From: Bacteroidota bacterium | GTDB taxonomy: Bacteria > Bacteroidota > Bacteroidia > Bacteroidales > Prolixibacteraceae | Direction of reading: 5' to 3' | Length of the DNA: 64,000 bases | Assembly (NCBI GenBank): GCA_023412195.1 | Contig: JAEYNZ010000047.1 | Location: forward strand, 1 to 64,000 | Shown here: one piece after another, positions 8,301 to 18,467 of the stretch | How positions within the stretch are numbered: the stretch's first letter is position 1 | Layout: every line of letters starts with the position of its first letter | Notes under the pieces: generated by a model | The model's database searches: none | What the model was told of the DNA's origin: nothing | The model's input: the letters and a program-made list of their open reading frames with translations, nothing else | Position numbers and translations under genes: made by a program

Positions 8301-10568
8301 ATGATAATAACGAATAAGCTACCGGAGAAAAACAGCCTGTGTGCACTTATACTGATTATACTGGTTTCTTCAGCTATAGCCCAGCCGGATCCAACACAGT
8401 ATGTTGATCCCAACATTGGTGGTATTGCACCTTTATTAACCACAAAAAATCCTACCGTTCACAGGCCCAACAGTATGATACGAGTATTTCCGGTTACCGA
8501 GCCTGGATTAAATGACCGTTTTTTATCGGATAATATATATGGGTTCGCATTCAATATGCCTGCATACCGGATGGGACATGTTACGGAACTGATGCCCTAT
8601 CATGGAAAATTAAATGCCGGGAGAAGTGAGGCAGCAGCATTTTATGATCATGACCTGGAAGAGGTACATCCCTGGTACCATAAATTACTGCTGGAGGAAC
8701 CTGATATTGTCGCAGAATGGACAACAACAGAGCGTGCTGTGGTATACAGGTTCAGCTTTTCCAAAAATGATTCGAATCATATTATATTCAGAACCAACGG
8801 CAACAGTCATATAGAAACCAGCGAAACAACCATACAGGGATGGGAGGAATCTCAGAATACCCGCCAATATTTTTATGCCGAATTAAACATCCCGGCTAAA
8901 GTGCAGGCATCGGGTATGACAGGCAGGGAGCTGGCTGTATTTTATAGTTTTGAAAATATTGATACTCCCGTTGAATGCAGAATAGGAATTTCATTCATAA
9001 GCCAGGAGCAGGCACAAAAAAATATGGTTGCGGAAACTCAATCAAAAACATTTGAAGATATTAAACAGGAAAGCTATCAAGTCTGGGAGAAGGCACTTAA
9101 CAAAATAAAAGTGGAAGGAGGAACAGAGAGACAAAAAAGAATATTTTACACCTGCCTGTACCGATCATATGAGCGGATGATTAATATTACAGAAGATGGG
9201 AAGTATTTTAGCGGATATGATCGCCAGGTACATGAATCCGGTTCCCGGCCTTTTTATGTTGATGACTGGTTGTGGGATACTTTCCGAAGCCTCCATCCAT
9301 TGGGACTTATCCTTCAACCTGAAAAAGAGGCAGACATGATCCAATCCTATATAAGGATGTACGAGCAGGATGAATGGATGCCCGGGTTTCCTCAGTTCTA
9401 CGGTGACTTTCCGGCAATGATAGGGTTTCATTCTGCAGCGCTTATTTGGGATGCTTACCAGAAAGGCATTCGCAATTTTGATGTGCAAAAAGCATATGAA
9501 GGATTGAAAAAGAATGCGACAGAAGGGACTATGCTTCCCTGGAGAACTGGCCCTATGAATAGTCTTGATTCATTTTATCATGCCAATGGATGGTATCCGG
9601 CCTTAGAGGAAGGCGAAGAGGAAACAGTGCCCCAGGTTCATTCATTTGAAAAAAGACAGGCAGTGGCCCTGACACTCGAACATAGCTACGATGATTGGTG
9701 TCTGGCTCAATTCGCAAAGGCATTGGGTAAGGATGATGATTATAAAGAATTTATGAAACGGTCTCAATTTTACCGGAATGTCTATAATTCTGAAACAGGT
9801 TTTATGAGCCCAAAAAAGGCGAATGGAGAATGGGTGCCTGATTTTGATCCGCAACTATCGGGAGGTATTGGCAGCCGTATGTATTTTGCTGAAAACAACT
9901 CATGGATCTGGACCTTCAATGTAATGCATGACATTGATGGCCTGATTGAACTAATGGGAGGAAATACCGCGTTTACCGAACGGTTAGACAGGCTTTTCAA
10001 TGAGCCGACAAGAATTTCCAAATGGCAATTCATGGGACAATTTCCTGATGCCTCCGGTTTGCATGGGATGTTTCCTGCAGGAAATGAACCGGCATTTCAT
10101 GTTCCTTTTCTATATAACTATGCAGGTCAGCCATGGAGAACCCAGTACCGGATTCGTCAGGTATTGGATCTTTGGTTCGATGACAAACCACTTGGATTGT
10201 CGGGAGATGAAGACGGTGGAGCAATGTGTGCCTGGTATGTTTTATCAGCAATGGGCTTTTATCCCGTAACTCCCGGAACAGGAATTTATTCCATTGGAAG
10301 CCCAATTTTTGATACAGTAGAAATTAACCTTCCTGATGGAAATACATTTATCATTGAAGCAAAAAATAATTCAAAACGAAATAAATACATTCAGTCAGCA
10401 GAACTTAACGGGCAAAAAATAAACCGGCCCTGGCTTACACATAATGAGATCATGCAGGGTGGAAATTTAAAGCTGGAAATGGGAGAACGGGCCAATAAAA
10501 ACTGGGGCATCGATACCGGCTGGTATTGGGAAGAATTAAAAAGAAAAGGAATAAATAGTTGGAATTAA
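8301..10568 (+). CDS. GH92 family alpha-mannosidase (first copy)
   Basis: 755 residues with an N-terminal signal peptide (hydrophobic 10-27, ending AIAQ). GH92 enzymes are calcium-dependent exo-alpha-mannosidases with an N-terminal beta-sandwich and an (alpha/alpha)6 catalytic barrel. The opening QYVDPNIGG, the middle FYVDDWLWDTFRSLHPL and the motif GDEDGG at 635-640 are seen; the Asp residues of this last motif (636 and 638) correspond to the family's catalytic base pair. Its N-terminal sugar-site region is unusual: it has a GFAFNMPAYRMGHVTELMPYHG stretch (kept in part) in place of the GFSHTH-like one. The enzyme is likely periplasmic or surface-exposed. It opens a locus with three more GH92 genes. 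The linkage cleaved cannot be told from sequence. Confidence 0.93.
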   Translation: MIITNKLPEKNSLCALILIILVSSAIAQPDPTQYVDPNIGGIAPLLTTKNPTVHRPNSMIRVFPVTEPGLNDRFLSDNIYGFAFNMPAYRMGHVTELMPYHGKLNAGRSEAAAFYDHDLEEVHPWYHKLLLEEPDIVAEWTTTERAVVYRFSFSKNDSNHIIFRTNGNSHIETSETTIQGWEESQNTRQYFYAELNIPAKVQASGMTGRELAVFYSFENIDTPVECRIGISFISQEQAQKNMVAETQSKTFEDIKQESYQVWEKALNKIKVEGGTERQKRIFYTCLYRSYERMINITEDGKYFSGYDRQVHESGSRPFYVDDWLWDTFRSLHPLGLILQPEKEADMIQSYIRMYEQDEWMPGFPQFYGDFPAMIGFHSAALIWDAYQKGIRNFDVQKAYEGLKKNATEGTMLPWRTGPMNSLDSFYHANGWYPALEEGEEETVPQVHSFEKRQAVALTLEHSYDDWCLAQFAKALGKDDDYKEFMKRSQFYRNVYNSETGFMSPKKANGEWVPDFDPQLSGGIGSRMYFAENNSWIWTFNVMHDIDGLIELMGGNTAFTERLDRLFNEPTRISKWQFMGQFPDASGLHGMFPAGNEPAFHVPFLYNYAGQPWRTQYRIRQVLDLWFDDKPLGLSGDEDGGAMCAWYVLSAMGFYPVTPGTGIYSIGSPIFDTVEINLPDGNTFIIEAKNNSKRNKYIQSAELNGQKINRPWLTHNEIMQGGNLKLEMGERANKNWGIDTGWYWEELKRKGINSWN

Positions 10569-10875
10569 GCTGAAATGATTGTGAACTTTTTGGAATCAGT
10601 TCATAAAACCGGTCAAGGTGAAACATGAGTGGAATGTGGCACAACAGGTTTGTATGATCCTGTTTCTAAATCAGCTAGAAAGGAAAGATAATTAACTGCA
10701 GCATATATGAAGATATTGATTCTCCTGAAATCATTAACAAATTATTTTCCATACATTAACCAATAATTACTGACAATTATAAGGATGTTGAACAAAATAC
10801 TTGAGGAAAGACTTCTTTTATTTTAAAGGAAAGTGAGAAGCAATCAAAAAATAAAACATTTCAAATTTCAATAAG
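10569..10875. other. Gap between first and second GH92 genes
   Basis: 307 AT-rich bases with no open frame, terminator or TAnnTTTG box that I can support. The length suggests that the second gene could have its own promoter. Confidence 0.4.
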
Positions 10876-13191
10876 ATGAAGAATTTCAGATATATTTTAA
10901 CCTTGCTCATCGTTGTTTCAATTAATCTTCAGGGTATAGCACAGGATTCTCCTGATAGTGACAATCATTTTACGGACTGGGTATCATATGTTAATCCATT
11001 GATGGGAACCGATTCGGAGTTTGAATTGTCGAATGGCAATACCTATCCGGCCATTGCCCGTCCATGGGGAATGAACTTCTGGACACCCCAAACAGCCAAA
11101 ATGGGAGATGGATGGATATATGCATATGATGCCTATAAAATTCAGGGATTCAAACAAACCCACCAACCAAGCCCATGGGTAAACGATTATGGCCAGTTTT
11201 CGTTGTTCCCGTTAACCGGACAGTTAAAGATTACTGGAGAAGAACGTGCCAGCTGGTTTTCGCATAAGGCCGAGACAGCAAATCCACATTACTATAAAGT
11301 TTACCTTGCAGATTATGATGTAGTAACCGAAATTACACCTACCGAACGTGCTGCCATATTTCGTTTTACATTTCCCGAAAATGACAGCTCCTATGTATTG
11401 ATTGATGCTTTTGACAAAGGTTCATATATAAAAATAATTCCTTCTGAAAATAAAATTGTGGGATTTACTACAAAAAACAGCGGAGGGGTGCCTGAAAATT
11501 TCAAAAATCATTTTGTAGTTGTTTTTGATAAACCTTTTATCACAGGAAATGTATGGAGCACTGACCGGATTGTGGAAAATATTACAGAGCTTCGGGATAA
11601 CCATGTAGGAGCTGCTCTTCGGTTTAAGACCCGCAAAGGGGAACAGATCCATGCCAGGATAGCATCCTCCTTTATTAGCCTTGAACAAGCCGAACGGAAC
11701 CTGATGGAACTGGGTAATGATACTTTCGACGATATTAAATCCAAGGGCAGGGAAATTTGGAATACTGAACTTTCACGTATCCAGGTTGAAGGAGGTACTG
11801 ATGATCAAATAAAAACATTCTATTCCTGCCTCTATCGCGTATTACTGTTTCCCCGCAAATTTTATGAATTCGATGCCGATGGAAAGATGATTCATTACAG
11901 TCCGTATAATGGAGAAATTCTACCTGGCTATATGTTTACCGATAACGGTTTCTGGGATACATTCAGGGCTGTATTTCCTTTTTTCAATCTGATGTATCCT
12001 TCTCTGAACGAAAAAATTCAGGCAGGCCTGGTGAATACCTATAAAGAAAGTGGCTGGTTGCCCGAATGGGCAAGTCCGGGTCACCGCAACATCATGATCG
12101 GATCAAATTCTGCCACCATTGTTGCCGATGCCTGGTTAAAAGGATTACGCGGGTATGATATAGAAACGTTGTGGGAAGCAGTATTGAAAAATTCACAAAA
12201 AGAAGGCCCAATGCATTCTGTGGGACGCTATGGGGTTGATTATTATAACCAGTTAGGCTATGTTCCCTACGATGTCGGAGTAAATGAAAATGCTGCCCGT
12301 ACCCTCGAATATGCTTTTGCTGACTACTGCATTTACCAGCTTGGCAAGGCACTGGGAAAACCTGAAAAGGAGATAGAAATATTTGCCCAACGTGCAATGA
12401 ATTATAAGAATTTATTCGATGAAAAAAGCAAATTGATGCGGGGAAGAAATAAAGATGGCACCTTTCAGTCACCCTTTAGCCCGTTCAAGTGGGGCGATGC
12501 TTTCACTGAAGGAAATTCATGGCATTATACATGGTCGGTTTTTCACGATATACAAGGACTAATTGATTTGATGGGAGGAAAAGAAGAATTTGTAAGCATG
12601 CTGGATTCAGTTTTTGTGGTGCCACCTGTATTCGATGAATCCTACTACGGATTTGTAATTCATGAAATCAGAGAAATGCAGATTGTAAACATGGGAAATT
12701 ATGCTCATGGAAATCAGCCTATTCAGCACATGATTTACCTTTACAATTATGCCGGACAGCCATGGAAAGCACAATACTGGCTAAGAGAAGTTATGGACAA
12801 ACTGTATACACCTCAGGCTGATGGTTATTCAGGAGATGAAGACAATGGACAAACTTCAGCCTGGTATGTGTTTAGCGCTTTAGGTTTCTATCCTGTAGCA
12901 CCGGCTACCGATGAATATGTGATCGGTGCACCTCTGTTCAGAAAAATTACCATGAAGCTTGAAAATGGCAATACCATTGAAATTGAAGCACCTAATAATG
13001 GCCCTGGTAACAGATACATTCAGGAAATCACTTTCAATGGTGAGAATTACAACAAAAATTATTTTAAATATTCTGAACTGATGAAGGGAGCTAAAATCAA
13101 ATTTGAAATGGGAAATACCCCTAATAAAGAGCGGGGTACACAGAACTCCTCATTCCCATATTCATTTTCCACCGGGTCAAACAGAAATTAA
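10876..13191 (+). CDS. GH92 family alpha-mannosidase (second copy)
   Basis: 771 residues with a signal peptide ending in GIAQ (about residue 23). Typical GH92 landmarks follow: VSYVNPLMGTDSEFELSNGNTYPA near the start (shown in part), NGFWDTFRAVFPFF about 360, TEGNSWHYTW about 550 and SGDEDNGQTSAWYVFSALG with the catalytic-base motif D654-E655-D656. The opening with GNTYPA and PWGMNFWTPQT is the common form of gut GH92 mannosidases, unlike the neighbour upstream. It is exported. A 30-base gap to the next gene implies co-transcription. Confidence 0.95.
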   Translation: MKNFRYILTLLIVVSINLQGIAQDSPDSDNHFTDWVSYVNPLMGTDSEFELSNGNTYPAIARPWGMNFWTPQTAKMGDGWIYAYDAYKIQGFKQTHQPSPWVNDYGQFSLFPLTGQLKITGEERASWFSHKAETANPHYYKVYLADYDVVTEITPTERAAIFRFTFPENDSSYVLIDAFDKGSYIKIIPSENKIVGFTTKNSGGVPENFKNHFVVVFDKPFITGNVWSTDRIVENITELRDNHVGAALRFKTRKGEQIHARIASSFISLEQAERNLMELGNDTFDDIKSKGREIWNTELSRIQVEGGTDDQIKTFYSCLYRVLLFPRKFYEFDADGKMIHYSPYNGEILPGYMFTDNGFWDTFRAVFPFFNLMYPSLNEKIQAGLVNTYKESGWLPEWASPGHRNIMIGSNSATIVADAWLKGLRGYDIETLWEAVLKNSQKEGPMHSVGRYGVDYYNQLGYVPYDVGVNENAARTLEYAFADYCIYQLGKALGKPEKEIEIFAQRAMNYKNLFDEKSKLMRGRNKDGTFQSPFSPFKWGDAFTEGNSWHYTWSVFHDIQGLIDLMGGKEEFVSMLDSVFVVPPVFDESYYGFVIHEIREMQIVNMGNYAHGNQPIQHMIYLYNYAGQPWKAQYWLREVMDKLYTPQADGYSGDEDNGQTSAWYVFSALGFYPVAPATDEYVIGAPLFRKITMKLENGNTIEIEAPNNGPGNRYIQEITFNGENYNKNYFKYSELMKGAKIKFEMGNTPNKERGTQNSSFPYSFSTGSNRN

Positions 13192-13221
13192 TCTTTCTAA
13201 ATAAGGTCATATCCTGAAAGA

Positions 13222-16200
13222 ATGAAAAAAAGAAAGACATTTCCCTGCTGGTTTTTATGTATGTTCCTTCTTTCCCCATTGATTAGTGTTGGGGAACAAA
13301 AAACGGTATGGCAAATTGGCGATGCAGATAAAAGGGCCGATGAGTTTGCTTTGGCTCCGAATGAATATGAACGTTTTCTGGAAAACGATTTTGGATGGGA
13401 AGATCGTTATTTCCTGATAGGAAAGTCCCATTCCGGAACCGATTGGCCTTATGTATTGCCCGGGCCGTCAGATAAATGGGGAGGCACATCCGGAACAGCG
13501 GGATGGCGCTCCCATACACTGAATATCCTGTTTCGCATGGAGACTGTTCCGGATGAAGGAGATTGGGTACTGACAATTGACCTTGCAGATTACAACAGGA
13601 ATAATCCTCCTGTATTTAAAGTCACAATGAATGGAAAATCGTGGAAGGAAAATCTGCCTGGTGGCAGTGGAAGGGAATTGCCTGAAGGTAGTGCAAACGG
13701 TACATTAGCTTACCAGATTGAAATTCCACTTCAATCACAACTGGTTCAAGAAGGTGGAAACGAAATAAACCTTACAATTCTGCAGGGTTCATGGCTGATG
13801 TTCGATCAGGTTAAAATGGAAGGACCCAACGAGGCGGTTATTGCTGAAAACGATCAGATTTTTATACGAAAAATTACACCTGCAGCGTATGAAATTCAGG
13901 ACAGGGAAATTTTTTACCAGCCGTTACTGGTGGATGTTGAGCATCTTGAAGGGACACCGAAACTGGAAGTATTGCTTGATGGAAGTTTAATTTTTACAGA
14001 GTCTGTAGAAACCGGCAGATATACTTTTGAAACGGCTATGCCGGCAGTATCTGTTCAAAAGGAGAGCCTTTATGAAATTAAGGTTGATGGGAAAGTTCTT
14101 GAAAGCGGCAAGGTAATACGTTCATCACATAAACCTGTTACCCCTGCAGATTATGTTGATACGAAAATGGGGACAGCGCATTCCAGGTGGATGATAGCTC
14201 CGGGTCCCTGGATGCCATTCAGTATGGTAAAACTAAGCCCCGACAATCAAAACAGCGGGTGGCAGGCAGGCTATGACCCTATTTTCGAAACCATAGGAGG
14301 TTTTAGCCATATTCACGAATGGACTATGGCAGGCTTACTTCTGATGCCGGCAAATGGCCCTCTTGTCACTGTTGTTGGTGATGAAAAGAAACCGGATGAT
14401 GGATACCGGTCCCGTTTAAATACAGAAACAGAAGAAGCTCCTATTGGATATTACAAGGCAGAACTTACCGACTACAACATCCTTGCTGAACTCACCTCAA
14501 CCACCAGGTGCGGATTCCACCGTTATACCTTTCCGAAAGACAGCAAAGATTCCCGTATCCTGGTCGATCTTCAGATTCCTGCTGAATACAGTTACAACCT
14601 TACTGAGGTTGAAATAAGTAAAGTGAATAATAACCGGGTGGAAGGTTTCAGCCACCAGATTTCTCCCAATACCTGGTCGGGAGGAGTATCACAGGAATAT
14701 ATCGTTCATTTTGTAATTGAATTTGATCAGCCAATACGAGACTTTGGATTCTGGACTGAGGAAGGGTTAATTGAAGGTAATACTATCCTGCAAAAAGAAA
14801 ACCCAAAGGATGCAGGTGCATGGTTCGAATTTGACACCGATAACAATAATAAGGTCCAGGCTCGCATAGGAATTTCATACGTAAGCATAGAAAATGCATC
14901 TAAAAACCTTGAAACAGAGGTAAGCAATCCCTTTGGATGGGATTTTGAGGCGGTGCGGCAATACAATGTTGACACATGGAACGATCTGCTTCAGCGGGTA
15001 AAAATTACAACCAGCGACCAGCGTGAAAAAAGAAGATTTTACACAAATATGTACCGGTCGTTGTGCAGCCGGAATATTTTTAGTGATGTTGATGGGAAAT
15101 GGGTGGATGCCGATGAAAAAATCAGGCAACTCGATGATCCGGAATCACCTGCACTGGGTTGTGATGCCTTTTGGAACACGTTTTGGAACCTGAACCAGTT
15201 CTGGAACCTTGTAACACCCGAATGGAGCAACCGATGGGTAAAATCACAGCTTGCAATGTACCGTGCCGGAGGATGGCTGGCCAAAGGACCTGCCGGCATG
15301 GAATACATACCGGTAATGGTGGCAGAACATGAAATTCCACTTATCGTCGGAGCATATCAGATGGGGATACGGGATTTTGATGCTGAGCTTGCTTTTGAAG
15401 CAGTTTTAAAAATGCAAACAACCCCTGCACAAAAGGTAGGAGGAGGATTCGCTGGCAACAGAGACCTTGTGCCTTACCTGGAACATCAATATGTACCACA
15501 CGACAAGGGAAGATTTTCAAATACGCTGGAGTACTCATTCGATGACTGGACCGTTTCCCAGTTTGCTAAAGCTCTGGGTAAAGAATCTGTGTACAGGGAA
15601 TTTTTAAAAAGGGGCTACTTCTGGAAAAATGCCATTGATAAAGAAACAGGATATGCCCGCATGAAAGATTCGGCAGGTGAATGGCTTAAAGACTTTGACC
15701 CGTATCATTCAGGGAGCAATCACCATTATGTTGAAGGAAATGCCTGGCAGCTTACATTCTTTGTTCCACAGGATGTGCCTGCGCTGGCTGAATTTATAGG
15801 AAAGGACCGTTTTATAGAACGGCTCGACTGGGGATTTAATGAAAGCTACAAATGGCGTTTCAATGCACCTAACGACCAGTATTGGGATTATCCCGTAATA
15901 CAGGGCAATCAACAATCGATGCATTTTGCCTTCCTTTTTAACTGGGTGGGCCAGCCATGGCTGACCCAAAAATGGAGCAGGGCAATTATAGATCGCTATT
16001 ACGGGCATGGTCTTGCAAATGCATACCTGGGGGATGAAGATCAGGGACAAATGAGTGCATGGTTTATAATGGCTGCAATAGGATTATTTCAAACAGACGG
16101 AGGTTGCCGCACCGAACCGGTTTATGAAATTGCAAGCCCATTGTTTCCTGAAATTAAAATTAATCTTGGAGGATTATACGGGCGTGGAGATGAATTCATA

Positions 16201-16365
16201 ATTGAAGCTAAAAATTCTTCACGACTTAATAAATATGTCCAATCAGCCACTTTGAATGGTAATCTCCTGAAAGATTTTAAGTTTCCGGCCAGGGAGCTGC
16301 TTAAAGGTGGAAGGCTGGAGCTTATCATGGGACCGGAACCAAATAAAGCCTGGGGGCTTCATTAA
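13222..16365 (+). CDS. GH92 alpha-mannosidase with N-terminal sandwich domain
   Basis: 1047 residues, about 280 longer than its neighbours. After a signal peptide (1-24) comes an added domain (about 27-200) that starts TVWQIGDADKRADEF, contains TLNILFRMETVPDEG and ends near LMFDQVKMEGP; this is the pattern of the jelly-roll domain of polysaccharide lyase/rhamnogalacturonan lyase-like proteins, often carbohydrate-binding. A linker domain (200-305) follows, then GH92 from about 308 (ADYVDTKMGT) with FSHIHEWTMAG, DAFWNTFWNLNQFWNL and the catalytic-base motif D938-E939-D940. The 1047-residue length and the domain order are clear; the carbohydrate-binding role is inference. It is followed after 12 bases by the sugar kinase gene. 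Confidence 0.92.
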   Translation: MKKRKTFPCWFLCMFLLSPLISVGEQKTVWQIGDADKRADEFALAPNEYERFLENDFGWEDRYFLIGKSHSGTDWPYVLPGPSDKWGGTSGTAGWRSHTLNILFRMETVPDEGDWVLTIDLADYNRNNPPVFKVTMNGKSWKENLPGGSGRELPEGSANGTLAYQIEIPLQSQLVQEGGNEINLTILQGSWLMFDQVKMEGPNEAVIAENDQIFIRKITPAAYEIQDREIFYQPLLVDVEHLEGTPKLEVLLDGSLIFTESVETGRYTFETAMPAVSVQKESLYEIKVDGKVLESGKVIRSSHKPVTPADYVDTKMGTAHSRWMIAPGPWMPFSMVKLSPDNQNSGWQAGYDPIFETIGGFSHIHEWTMAGLLLMPANGPLVTVVGDEKKPDDGYRSRLNTETEEAPIGYYKAELTDYNILAELTSTTRCGFHRYTFPKDSKDSRILVDLQIPAEYSYNLTEVEISKVNNNRVEGFSHQISPNTWSGGVSQEYIVHFVIEFDQPIRDFGFWTEEGLIEGNTILQKENPKDAGAWFEFDTDNNNKVQARIGISYVSIENASKNLETEVSNPFGWDFEAVRQYNVDTWNDLLQRVKITTSDQREKRRFYTNMYRSLCSRNIFSDVDGKWVDADEKIRQLDDPESPALGCDAFWNTFWNLNQFWNLVTPEWSNRWVKSQLAMYRAGGWLAKGPAGMEYIPVMVAEHEIPLIVGAYQMGIRDFDAELAFEAVLKMQTTPAQKVGGGFAGNRDLVPYLEHQYVPHDKGRFSNTLEYSFDDWTVSQFAKALGKESVYREFLKRGYFWKNAIDKETGYARMKDSAGEWLKDFDPYHSGSNHHYVEGNAWQLTFFVPQDVPALAEFIGKDRFIERLDWGFNESYKWRFNAPNDQYWDYPVIQGNQQSMHFAFLFNWVGQPWLTQKWSRAIIDRYYGHGLANAYLGDEDQGQMSAWFIMAAIGLFQTDGGCRTEPVYEIASPLFPEIKINLGGLYGRGDEFIIEAKNSSRLNKYVQSATLNGNLLKDFKFPARELLKGGRLELIMGPEPNKAWGLH

Positions 16366-16377
16366 GTTTAGGAAAGT

Positions 16378-17307
16378 ATGGAAAAACTTGCATTAGGTGC
16401 CGATATTGGTGGTAGCCACATCACCTGCCAGCTCATAAATCTTACTTCCCGGTATCCTGTAGATAATACCAAGTGCAGGGTCCAGGTAAACAGCAGGGCA
16501 TCAAAAAACGAAATACTTGAGAAATGGATATCAGCTTTGAAAGGCGCTGCCGGCCAATATCCGTTTCATTCAATGACAGGTATCGGTTTCGCCATGCCCG
16601 GACCTTTTGATTATCACGGAGGAACTGCCTGGTTTAAGGGAGTGGATAAATTTGATACTCTTTACGGAATCAATATACGCGAGGAGATTCAGATAAGACT
16701 TAATTTGCCCCTTCATTACCCTATAAGGTTTTTTAATGATGCATCTTGCTTTGCTATAGGAGAGTCATGGATGGGAGATGCTTCAAAATACGAAAGAGTA
16801 ATTGCTGTAACCATTGGAACCGGATTTGGAACCACTTTCATTAAAAATGGCATTCCTCAGGCGGGAACTGAAGGCATTCCTGAAGATGGTTTCCTTTATC
16901 ATATTCCTTTTGGGCATTCCATAGCAGATGATTATTTTTCTACCCGCTGGTTTCTAAAAATTTATACTCAAAAGACCGGCAGAAAAATCATGAATGTTAA
17001 GGATATTTATGATGAAGCATATAATGATCCCTTAGTTGTAGAAGTATTCAGTGAATTCGGCACCAATCTGGGAAGGTTTCTGGGGCCGTGGTTAAAAAAA
17101 TTCAATGCTGAATGCCTGGTATTGGGGGGTAATATTTCTAAAAGCTATTTGCTGTTTAAAAATGAAATGGAAGAACAATTCAGAAAACATTCTGTCAATC
17201 CTGTAGTGTATCTTTCACGGATGGAAGAAAATGCGGCACTGATTGGAAGTGCCAGATTATGCGATGACAGCTATTACTCAAGAATAATCAAGCCTGATAA
17301 CGAGTGA
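16378..17307 (+). CDS. ROK-family sugar kinase, probable mannokinase/glucokinase
   Basis: 309 residues of the ROK/ASKHA fold. The phosphate motif is GADIGGSH (8-14), the catalytic Asp lies in FFNDAS (Asp121), and VTIGTGFGTTF is the second phosphate loop. The Cys-rich zinc motif of many ROK proteins is not seen; GHSIADDYFSTRW stands in that area. It phosphorylates a hexose with ATP in the cytoplasm. The setting between GH92 mannosidases and an MFS transporter, with an isomerase-like gene downstream, suggests mannose as the substrate. Start and stop codons nearly touch those of its neighbours, so it is part of the operon. Confidence 0.88.
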   Translation: MEKLALGADIGGSHITCQLINLTSRYPVDNTKCRVQVNSRASKNEILEKWISALKGAAGQYPFHSMTGIGFAMPGPFDYHGGTAWFKGVDKFDTLYGINIREEIQIRLNLPLHYPIRFFNDASCFAIGESWMGDASKYERVIAVTIGTGFGTTFIKNGIPQAGTEGIPEDGFLYHIPFGHSIADDYFSTRWFLKIYTQKTGRKIMNVKDIYDEAYNDPLVVEVFSEFGTNLGRFLGPWLKKFNAECLVLGGNISKSYLLFKNEMEEQFRKHSVNPVVYLSRMEENAALIGSARLCDDSYYSRIIKPDNE

Positions 17308-17309
17308 AA

Positions 17310-18467
17310 ATGAATACACGGAATACCACCTATACCTTTATAGCGCCAGTACTTCTAACTTATATTGTAATGAGTGCAGCCGACCTGGTGGGAATAGGTG
17401 TTGATAACGTAAAAGCCGATTTTGGCCTGAACAATACGCTCTCGCAGCTTATCCCCCTGGCCGTATTTGCTTGGTTTTTTCTGCTATCGGTACCTACAGG
17501 CATTCTACAGGACAGAATAGGAAAACGTAATATGCTCAACCTGGGAATCCTGATTAATGCTGCAGGCCTTTTCCTTCCCTTTTTTATCTATTCATTTTTA
17601 ACCATCATGTTAGGGTTCGCACTCCTGGGAATTGGCAACACAATCATTCAGGTAGCTGCAAACCCATTGTTAATCGATGTTGTTCCAAGGGAAAGAGCAT
17701 CCAGTTATCTAAGTTTCTCACAATTTATAAAATCAGTGGGCTCAATGATTGCCCCATATCTTACAACTTATTTTGCCATTCGGTATGGCGATTGGAAGAT
17801 TATTCTTCTTGCCTTTGGCATTGTTTCCCTTATATCGGCAGTCTGGCTGCATTTTACAAATATTACCGAATCAATGGCCGGTGAAACAAAGGCCACGATA
17901 TCCTCCTGCCTTAAATTATTGGGAGTGGGTTATATTGCCCTGATGGTTTTGGGTATATTTGCTGTAGTGGGCATAGATGTTGGAATTAATGCTACTTCAG
18001 GCCAGTTTCTGCTGATTAAAATGGAAATGGGCAGTGAGGCTGCACAACAGGGACGGAGTTTATATTTTTTCGGAAAGATGCTTGGTACATTTTTAGGAGC
18101 ACTGATACTGGTAAGATTATCCTCTACCAGTTTTTTATTAGGTTCTGCTCTTGCAACCCTTTTATCAACCATGATTTTTACTATCTCTCCTACTCCGATA
18201 GCAGCATTGGTATTAATGTTCCTAATCGGTTTATCCGCCTCCAATATTTTTCCTTTAATATTTACCCTAACCGTAAAAAAATATCCCGATCGCGCCAATG
18301 AAATATCCGGGCTCATGATAATGGCCGTCTCAGGTGGCGCAGTTATTCCTCCGATTGTTGGGGCGATATCTGATTTATTTAATATAACAGCAGGGATGTA
18401 CGTTTTTGTAGGTTGTGCTTTATATTTATTGTTCCTATCTATTTATTCACGTAAAACATCATCATGA
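17310..18467 (+). CDS. MFS sugar transporter (FucP/GluP-like)
   Basis: 385 residues with about 12 hydrophobic segments. The first half has the MFS loop signature GILQDRIGKRNML and the segment GIGNTIIQVAANPLL, found in FucP/GluP-type sugar:proton symporters. I take the ATG at 17310, two bases after the kinase stop; a GTG at 17304 in the same frame overlaps that stop and would add two residues. The gene ends in an ATGA overlap with the next GH92 gene, so the two are translationally coupled. It probably brings free mannose, released by the mannosidases, across the inner membrane. Confidence 0.88.
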   Translation: MNTRNTTYTFIAPVLLTYIVMSAADLVGIGVDNVKADFGLNNTLSQLIPLAVFAWFFLLSVPTGILQDRIGKRNMLNLGILINAAGLFLPFFIYSFLTIMLGFALLGIGNTIIQVAANPLLIDVVPRERASSYLSFSQFIKSVGSMIAPYLTTYFAIRYGDWKIILLAFGIVSLISAVWLHFTNITESMAGETKATISSCLKLLGVGYIALMVLGIFAVVGIDVGINATSGQFLLIKMEMGSEAAQQGRSLYFFGKMLGTFLGALILVRLSSTSFLLGSALATLLSTMIFTISPTPIAALVLMFLIGLSASNIFPLIFTLTVKKYPDRANEISGLMIMAVSGGAVIPPIVGAISDLFNITAGMYVFVGCALYLLFLSIYSRKTSS

